Part shown: positions 59,010-64,000 of the stretch, piece by piece
Numbering within the stretch: position 1 is the first letter of the stretch
Layout of the letters: each line of letters begins with the position of its first letter
Assembly (NCBI GenBank): GCA_035546535.1
Contig: DASZWQ010000176.1
Coordinates: 1-64,000, forward strand
Source: Pirellulales bacterium
GTDB lineage: Bacteria; Planctomycetota; Planctomycetia; Pirellulales; JACPPG01
Direction: 5' to 3'
Length of the DNA stretch: 64,000 nt
The notes under the pieces: model-generated
What the model was told of the DNA's origin: nothing
The model's input: only the letters and a program-made list of their open reading frames with translations
The model's database searches: none
Made by a program: the position numbers and the translations under genes

Positions 59010-61307
59010 TCAGGCGGCGCGTCGCAGCGGGACCGCCGACGCGCAAGCTCCGCCCGTCGCACGACGGAAAATCGCGTACTGATGGCTCGCCGCCGGCTCG
59101 TGCATGACCAGATCGTGCGTCTCGCCGGCGGTCAGCGCGTGATGACAGGCATGGCCCGCCGCCGAGAGAATCTGCCGAACTACGATCAACTGCGCGGCGG
59201 CACATGTCTGCCCGGGATTTTCGAGCAAATCCGGTTGCTCGATCACGAGCAGCCCTGACGCTTCGCCACCTTCCAGCGTCGCCGTGCCGTCGGACGGCAG
59301 GTAGCGAAATTCCACGCCCGACTCATGGGCATGCTGGCGATGAAACGTGGCGAACCCGTCGGTCGAGCGGTTGACGCAGATGACCGGCGGCCGATGCGGG
59401 CTGGCTGTCATGGCTCGCATGAACGCTTCGGACAGCCACGAGCCCTGCGCGGCGCCGACGAGCACGCCGCACCCGATCTCTTCGCGCGTGAGCAGCCGGA
59501 TCATTTCTGCTGCGTCGGCAGCAAACGGGTCGGGCGCAGGAGTATAGAGTGCGTGCTGGACTTTTTGCACGACACGGTGCCAGCGGTCTTGTAGTTTCTT
59601 GCCGCGGCGGGCCAAGCGGCTCTGGGCGTTCAGCGAGTGATAGAGCAGCGTCTGGCTGACCGGCAATTTCTGTTTTGACTTCGCGGGAGTAGACGCAGGA
59701 AGTTGCATCTTTTCGACCGGCCGCGGCATACTCGTCCCAGTTTGCAATTCCGCAAGCCCCTGCTGTCCGCAAGCGACGAGCATCGTGCGCAAGCTGGCCG
59801 TCCACTCTTCGGGCGGTGCGCAGGGCGTACGATGCACGGTCGGACGTTCCTGCGGCAAGGTGTCGTTCGATGCGACAAAGGACGATTGCTGACACGCGGC
59901 TGCGACTGCCTGGCGCGCACGATCCAGTTCCGCGTTACGCACGTGTGGAAATTGCGCGGCGCGTAACGCCGCCTCGCGGCGGTTGCCGTGGCACAAGAGC
60001 GTGACGAGGAACCAGGCCCATTCCGTTGGGTCGGGCTCGAAACCTTGCTCGCTCGTCGACTGGTGGCTGGGGAAGTGCTCGCGCATCGTGGCGAGCGCTT
60101 CGGCGGACTTGCCTTGGTGAAGCTGGCACTTCACCAGGGCGAACTTATGGTCGAGAATCGGCGGCTGATGGTAGTTCAGGCCCGCGCGGTAGAGGCGTTC
60201 CGCCTCGGCGTAGTCCCCCGCGCGTAGCCGCTGGTTGCCGGCAGCCAGCAAAGCGCCGTCGACGGCGTTGGCCGCGGCGTGCCTGTTAGCCTCGCCGGAG
60301 GCGATTTCTGAAATGCGCATCGGCTCGAACGGGCCCGGCTGCACGACGCGCTGCCCCGGTTTTAGTCGCCGATGCAAGTTGAACCAGTCAAAGACCTGGT
60401 TTCGGTGGTGAATCGTGTGTCGAGAATCGACCAGCGCCTTCCCAGCGGCGGTAATCCGCGCGAGTTCCTCCGGGTGCTCGAAAAGCCATTCGAGCTTGTC
60501 GAGCACGTCGTTTTCGTCGGTGTAGACGCAATTGACCATGTCTCGAAAACCAGCAGCCTCGAGGCCGGGCGTTTTCTCGGTCAACAAGCAGCTATTGCAG
60601 GCGGGGATCTCGAAGTGCTTGCGCACGACTTCGTTGGCGATCGTGCCGCACGTGGGGGCGATGTACGAGGAATTCAGCAACTGGGCGTACTTTACCCCCT
60701 CCAGGAAACCTGACGTGCGCGGCTTTGCTTTCTTCCAGCACCAGCCGAAGTGCGGGCTGTGTAAGGTCGGGTAGTGACGCGATACGATCCGAGCGATGCG
60801 GCTGCGCCACGGGTAATGCGTCGCCTGGCTGCCGGTGAACAGGATGGGCACAACCTTCGCCAAGCCGTAATCGCGAAACACTTCCGGGGTCACGAAATTG
60901 GGCCACACGAACATGTCGCCGGCAATTGATGGCGTGTATTCGGCCATCGAGACCGAAATGCCGAAGTAGCCCGCCACGCCCCAATTCGCCATGTTCGCGA
61001 TCGCCGTCTTGCGTGTCGGGCAGTACGCATCGCAATGCACGAAGCCCAGCTTCGGAACCTGCGGACTGTAGTCCGTGTTTTTCACCTCGGCCTGCACCGT
61101 GTAGACGCCGGTTTCGAAGATGGCCAGATCGGGCTCGTGCTGGTCGCAGAGCTGCTGGTAGTCGCATGACCGCTCGTTGACGAGGGTCAAATCAAAGTAC
61201 TGCGACATGCACCGTTCCTGCTCGCGCATGTGCAGTTGCACGAACGAGGGGAGCTTCGGCTGCAGAAACCGCAACCACAGGAGCTTCGGCTTTCTGTCGG
61301 TGCTCAT
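59010..61307 (-). CDS. Large glycosyltransferase with TPR-like middle and unknown C-terminal domain
   Basis: This 765-residue protein has at residues about 1-330 a GT-B-like transferase of the CgeB/group 1 kind. KLLWLRFLQPKLPSFVQLHM comes first, FVWPNFVTPEVFRDYG, PILFTGSQATHYPWRSRI and EIPACNSCLLTEKTPGLEAAGF follow, and then an ARITAAGKALVDSRHTIHHR end. Residues about 355-480 look TPR-like (GDYAEAERLYRAGLNYH). The C-terminal part is an alpha/beta domain of unknown kind (about 600-760) with VLVGAAQGSWLSEAF and ICVNRSTDGF. I start it at the ATG at 61307. It is convergent with the WbpB-like gene and divergent from the surface protein at 61914. Confidence 0.7.
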   Translation of the reverse strand: MSTDRKPKLLWLRFLQPKLPSFVQLHMREQERCMSQYFDLTLVNERSCDYQQLCDQHEPDLAIFETGVYTVQAEVKNTDYSPQVPKLGFVHCDAYCPTRKTAIANMANWGVAGYFGISVSMAEYTPSIAGDMFVWPNFVTPEVFRDYGLAKVVPILFTGSQATHYPWRSRIARIVSRHYPTLHSPHFGWCWKKAKPRTSGFLEGVKYAQLLNSSYIAPTCGTIANEVVRKHFEIPACNSCLLTEKTPGLEAAGFRDMVNCVYTDENDVLDKLEWLFEHPEELARITAAGKALVDSRHTIHHRNQVFDWFNLHRRLKPGQRVVQPGPFEPMRISEIASGEANRHAAANAVDGALLAAGNQRLRAGDYAEAERLYRAGLNYHQPPILDHKFALVKCQLHQGKSAEALATMREHFPSHQSTSEQGFEPDPTEWAWFLVTLLCHGNRREAALRAAQFPHVRNAELDRARQAVAAACQQSSFVASNDTLPQERPTVHRTPCAPPEEWTASLRTMLVACGQQGLAELQTGTSMPRPVEKMQLPASTPAKSKQKLPVSQTLLYHSLNAQSRLARRGKKLQDRWHRVVQKVQHALYTPAPDPFAADAAEMIRLLTREEIGCGVLVGAAQGSWLSEAFMRAMTASPHRPPVICVNRSTDGFATFHRQHAHESGVEFRYLPSDGTATLEGGEASGLLVIEQPDLLENPGQTCAAAQLIVVRQILSAAGHACHHALTAGETHDLVMHEPAASHQYAIFRRATGGACASAVPLRRAA

Positions 61308-61913
61308 GGAGCCGTCCTGAAAGGTGACCATGCCGCGCAGCCGCGCAAGGCCTTTGATTTCCGTCCGTAGTGTTTGCGCTTGCTGGCAAATGATCGCCAG
61401 CATGCCCGCAAGGTTTATCCAATCGCATCATTCGGCCGTTTAGCGACGCCACTTGAGATGCACCGTGGCGGAGGCAGCGTGAGCCCGAAGTCTTGGATCG
61501 CGCCCCGGGGCGGTGTCGCGCGGTGGGGCCTCATGGCTCTCTTTGCTCCCAGGTCGTTGCGCGTTCGTTGCTTCCCTGCATAGGTCAGAACCGGGCCGTG
61601 TGCTGGCCAAACGGGGGGATTTTCGGCTCGATTTCGTCGGAGATTCGCGGCTCATTCCGGATGGGGCGAATTTTCCATCGGAAAATTCTACTTAGTTCCT
61701 GCAAGATCGCTCAGCCCACTTGTTTTCCTAGTCATCCCACATCAACATGAGCGTTCGAGGGTGGCCCACGGAACGGTCACTCTCGAGCGTGCGGACTCCC
61801 TTCCTCCCGCACGTCGCTTTGCCCGCCGATCGAGCCAACCCCCGTTGGCAAAGCCGCCTGGATGCGGTCGGTGTCGCTTCCCCTCATCTCCTCGCTACCC
61901 CCACCTGCCTACC
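61308..61913. other. Divergent promoter region
   Basis: About 600 bases between the glycosyltransferase and the surface-protein gene, reading in opposite directions. It contains a perfect 9-bp inverted repeat at 61668-61688. No further element could be defended. Confidence 0.45.
61668..61688. promoter_or_regulatory. Palindrome GAATTTTCC-ATC-GGAAAATTC
   Basis: A perfect 9-base inverted repeat with a 3-base centre, AT-rich within GC-rich DNA, lies about 225 bases upstream of the surface-protein start. It looks like a dimeric regulator's site, but no regulator gene is adjacent. Confidence 0.4.
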
Positions 61914-64000
61914 ATGTCACCCAGACGCAAGCCTAAGAAGGCCGCACAGCGCCGTCGTTTTCTCACCCGTACCTCGCGGAAGATCTTCTTGGAGCCGCTG
62001 GAAGAGCGGTACATGTTCTCGGTCAATCCGATCGTGGCCGAGAACCAGCTTCCCGGCACGCCGGAAAGCGTGTGGGACGTGCCCGATCCTTCGAGCAACA
62101 TCGAAGGCTTCGCCGCGCAATTCAGCGTCGACGTGGGCCAAACCGTACAGTTCAAAGTCAATACCGATGCCAGCGCTTACCACCTCGACATCTATCGCAT
62201 CGGCTACTACCAGGGCGACGGCGCGCGGCTGATCACGACGATCCAGCCGACCGATCTGTCGGATCAGCCGGATCCGAACTTCGATCTGGCGACCAACTCC
62301 ACCGACGCCAGCAACTGGCACGTCTCTGCCTCGTGGAACGTGCCGACCACGGCCGTTTCGGGCGTGTACGTCGCGGACATCATTCGCGACGACGGCACCT
62401 ACGGCGAGAATCAGATCATCTTCGTGGTGCGCGACGACGCCAGCACCTCGGACTTGCTGTTCCAAACCTCGGACACGACCTGGGAAGCCTACAACACCTG
62501 GGGCGGCACGAGCCTGTACACGCCCGACTACCCGGCAGGCCGCGCTTACGCCGTCAGCTATGAACGGCCGTTCGCCAACCGCACGACGAGCCAGCAGAAT
62601 TTCTTCTTCGCCGACGAATACCCGATGGTCCGTTACCTGGAAGAGAACGGGTACGACGTCAGCTACACGAGCGGTCAGTACATCGCCATGACCAGTGGCG
62701 CCGACATCGTCAACCACAAAGTCTTCCTGTCGGTCGGTCACGACGAATATTGGTCGAGCGAGCAGTTCTACGGCGTCGAGAACGCGCTTGCCGACGGCGT
62801 AAATCTGGCGTTCTTCAGCGGCAACGAAGTTTTCTGGAAGACGCGCTGGATCGCGGACGATGCCGGCGATCCGTACGGGACGATGGTCTGCTACAAGGAG
62901 ACGCTCGATGACTCCTTGACCGACCCGTCGGGCGTCTGGACCGGCACCTGGGCCGATCCTCGCTTCAGCCCTCCCTTGGATGGCGGCATCGCACAGAACT
63001 CGTTGACCGGCACCCTGTGGACGATGAACGCGCTCACGACCGACGCCACCAGTTCGACCAGCTTCACGCTGACGTCGAATTACGCGGCCCTGCGTTTCTG
63101 GCGAAACACGGCCGTCGCCTCGCTCACCGGCAGCAAAACCTTGACCGTCGGTGACCACACGCTGGGATACGAGGCCGATTCGGATATCGATAACGGTTTC
63201 CGCCCGGCAGGTTTGATCGATCTGTCAGCGACGACCGTCAATGCCTCGTCGGTGCTGCAAGATTACGGCGCCACGTTCGCCGCGGCGACGATCACGCAAA
63301 ACATGACGGAGTATCGGGCGTCCAGCGGCGCGATCGTCTTCAGCGCCGGTACCGTCCAGTACTCCTGGGGTCTCGACAACGATCACGACGTCTACGAAGG
63401 CGCCGTCGACAAGAACCTGCAACAGGCCACGATCAACCTGTTCGCCGACATGGGCGTGCAACCGGCGACGATGATGAAAGGAATGGTCGCGGCCACGGCC
63501 TCGACCGACCATACCGCCCCCACGTCCACCATCACCTCGCCGCTCCCCGGGGCCACGATTGCCGCTGGCGCCAGCGTCACCATCAAGGGCACGGCCAAGG
63601 ACACCGGCGGTGGTGTAGTGGCCGGCGTCGAAGTCTCGGTCGACGGCGGCCTCACCTGGCACCCCGCCACCGGAACGACAAGTTGGAGCTATACGTTCAC
63701 GCCGCGCAGCGCCGGCCAGTTCACGATCATGAGCCGCGCCACGGACGACAGCCTCAACACCGAAAAGCCCGGCCCGGGCGTGACCGTCAATCCGCCGCAA
63801 GCCGTGGCCACCTACAACCTGTTCGGCAATACCACACCTACCCTCATCGATTCCGGCGATGCCAACAGCATCACGCTGGGTATGCGTTTCCAATCCGACG
63901 TCGACGCTGTGGTGACGGGCGTCCGCTTCTACAAAAGCGCAGCCAATACGGGCACGCATACCGGCAGCCTGTGGACCTCGACCGGCGTACTGTTGGCCAC
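61914..64000 (+). CDS. Giant secreted protein with dimethylformamidase-beta-like and DUF4082 domains (3' end outside window)
   Basis: The frame is open from the ATG at 61914 to the window end (695 residues so far). It starts with a basic stretch and FLEPLEERYMFS, the planctomycete LEPR-type export motif. Residues about 50-525 resemble the N,N-dimethylformamidase beta-subunit family: FKVNTDASAYHLDIYRIGYYQG beta-sandwich, then an SVGHDEYWS motif (His276, Glu278, Tyr279) and NLAFFSGNEVFWKTRW. A Big-type Ig unit follows, then a DUF4082 domain (GVRFYKSAANTGTHTGSLW) almost identical to those in the giant protein at 50945. The substrate is unknown, and surface location is likely. No Shine-Dalgarno is seen. 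Confidence 0.85.
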   Translation, partial: MSPRRKPKKAAQRRRFLTRTSRKIFLEPLEERYMFSVNPIVAENQLPGTPESVWDVPDPSSNIEGFAAQFSVDVGQTVQFKVNTDASAYHLDIYRIGYYQGDGARLITTIQPTDLSDQPDPNFDLATNSTDASNWHVSASWNVPTTAVSGVYVADIIRDDGTYGENQIIFVVRDDASTSDLLFQTSDTTWEAYNTWGGTSLYTPDYPAGRAYAVSYERPFANRTTSQQNFFFADEYPMVRYLEENGYDVSYTSGQYIAMTSGADIVNHKVFLSVGHDEYWSSEQFYGVENALADGVNLAFFSGNEVFWKTRWIADDAGDPYGTMVCYKETLDDSLTDPSGVWTGTWADPRFSPPLDGGIAQNSLTGTLWTMNALTTDATSSTSFTLTSNYAALRFWRNTAVASLTGSKTLTVGDHTLGYEADSDIDNGFRPAGLIDLSATTVNASSVLQDYGATFAAATITQNMTEYRASSGAIVFSAGTVQYSWGLDNDHDVYEGAVDKNLQQATINLFADMGVQPATMMKGMVAATASTDHTAPTSTITSPLPGATIAAGASVTIKGTAKDTGGGVVAGVEVSVDGGLTWHPATGTTSWSYTFTPRSAGQFTIMSRATDDSLNTEKPGPGVTVNPPQAVATYNLFGNTTPTLIDSGDANSITLGMRFQSDVDAVVTGVRFYKSAANTGTHTGSLWTSTGVLLA

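Noticed and set aside
61917-63158. 413-residue minus-strand open frame
   Set aside because: Shadow of the LEPR/dimethylformamidase-like gene, which has export motif, domain motifs and DUF4082 in the plus frame.

Overview
The window looks like a chromosomal segment of a planctomycete, probably a Pirellulales-type organism. The evidence is a PEP-CTERM protein, giant secreted proteins with the planctomycete FEQLEDR/LEPLEER export-type N-terminus, a Planctomycetes-Verrucomicrobia (PVM) type bacterial microcompartment (BMC) operon, a tetrahydromethanopterin C1 gene (Ftr), a DUF4159 protein, a TIGR04222 membrane protein and weak Shine-Dalgarno use. Most of the window is GC-rich (about 60% or more by eye). 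The first 13 kb is clearly poorer in GC (about 50%).

Region 1 (1-13.0 kb) is a probable genomic island. Its left edge is an IS5-type transposase start running off the window, next to a truncated tyrosine recombinase. Then comes a tight minus-strand block: SDR epimerase, DegT aminotransferase, a 935-residue glycosyltransferase/GT2/GH5 fusion, two sulfotransferases, two methyltransferase-like proteins and a secreted glycosidase-like protein. It probably makes or trims a sulfated, methylated surface glycan. tRNA 3'-end fragments lie at about 0.95 kb and 13.0 kb, each preceded by a shared TTGTGCAAAC word, and they suggest attachment scars.

Region 2 (13.4-24.6 kb) holds ordinary planctomycete genes: a PEP-CTERM protein, a toroid/DUF4159 protein, a Tat-exported Gfo/Idh oxidoreductase, LysA, a small helical protein, BirA, Ftr overlapping a 5-formyl-THF cyclo-ligase, and a small lipoprotein. 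Its gaps carry a MITE-like element, palindromic REP-like repeats and a 7-bp tandem array.

Region 3 (24.6-35.8 kb, minus strand) is the BMC operon. From its promoter it runs: DeoR regulator, PduL, two BMC-H shell proteins, acetate kinase, BMC-P, CoA-acylating aldehyde dehydrogenase, BMC-P, an unknown RpiB-like protein, BMC-P, class II (fuculose/rhamnulose-phosphate type) aldolase, lactate/malate-type dehydrogenase, and an uncharacterised class-I-aldolase-like barrel protein. By family knowledge this is the L-fucose/L-rhamnose organelle: the aldolase releases lactaldehyde, which is oxidised to lactyl-CoA, then lactyl-phosphate, then lactate plus ATP. Encapsulation-peptide-like helices are visible on the aldehyde dehydrogenase, PduL, the aldolase (C-terminal) and the unknown RpiB-like protein. 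Most intergenic gaps of this operon contain palindromic repeats, several of them as a recurring composite.

Region 4 (35.9-44.4 kb) has housekeeping and unknown genes: GNAT, TIGR04222 protein, PurN, an IleS of the eukaryote-like type, purine nucleoside phosphorylase and a TPR protein.

Region 5 (45.1-64.0 kb) is a second surface-glycan locus: a GT-A-like transferase, an acetyltransferase-aminotransferase fusion, an SDR, a second DegT aminotransferase, a formyltransferase with an altered active site, a WbpB-like dehydrogenase and a large glycosyltransferase. Embedded in and flanking it are two giant surface proteins. One combines an S1 protease, nine Big_5 repeats and three DUF4082 domains. The other, cut by the window end, combines a dimethylformamidase-beta-like domain with DUF4082.
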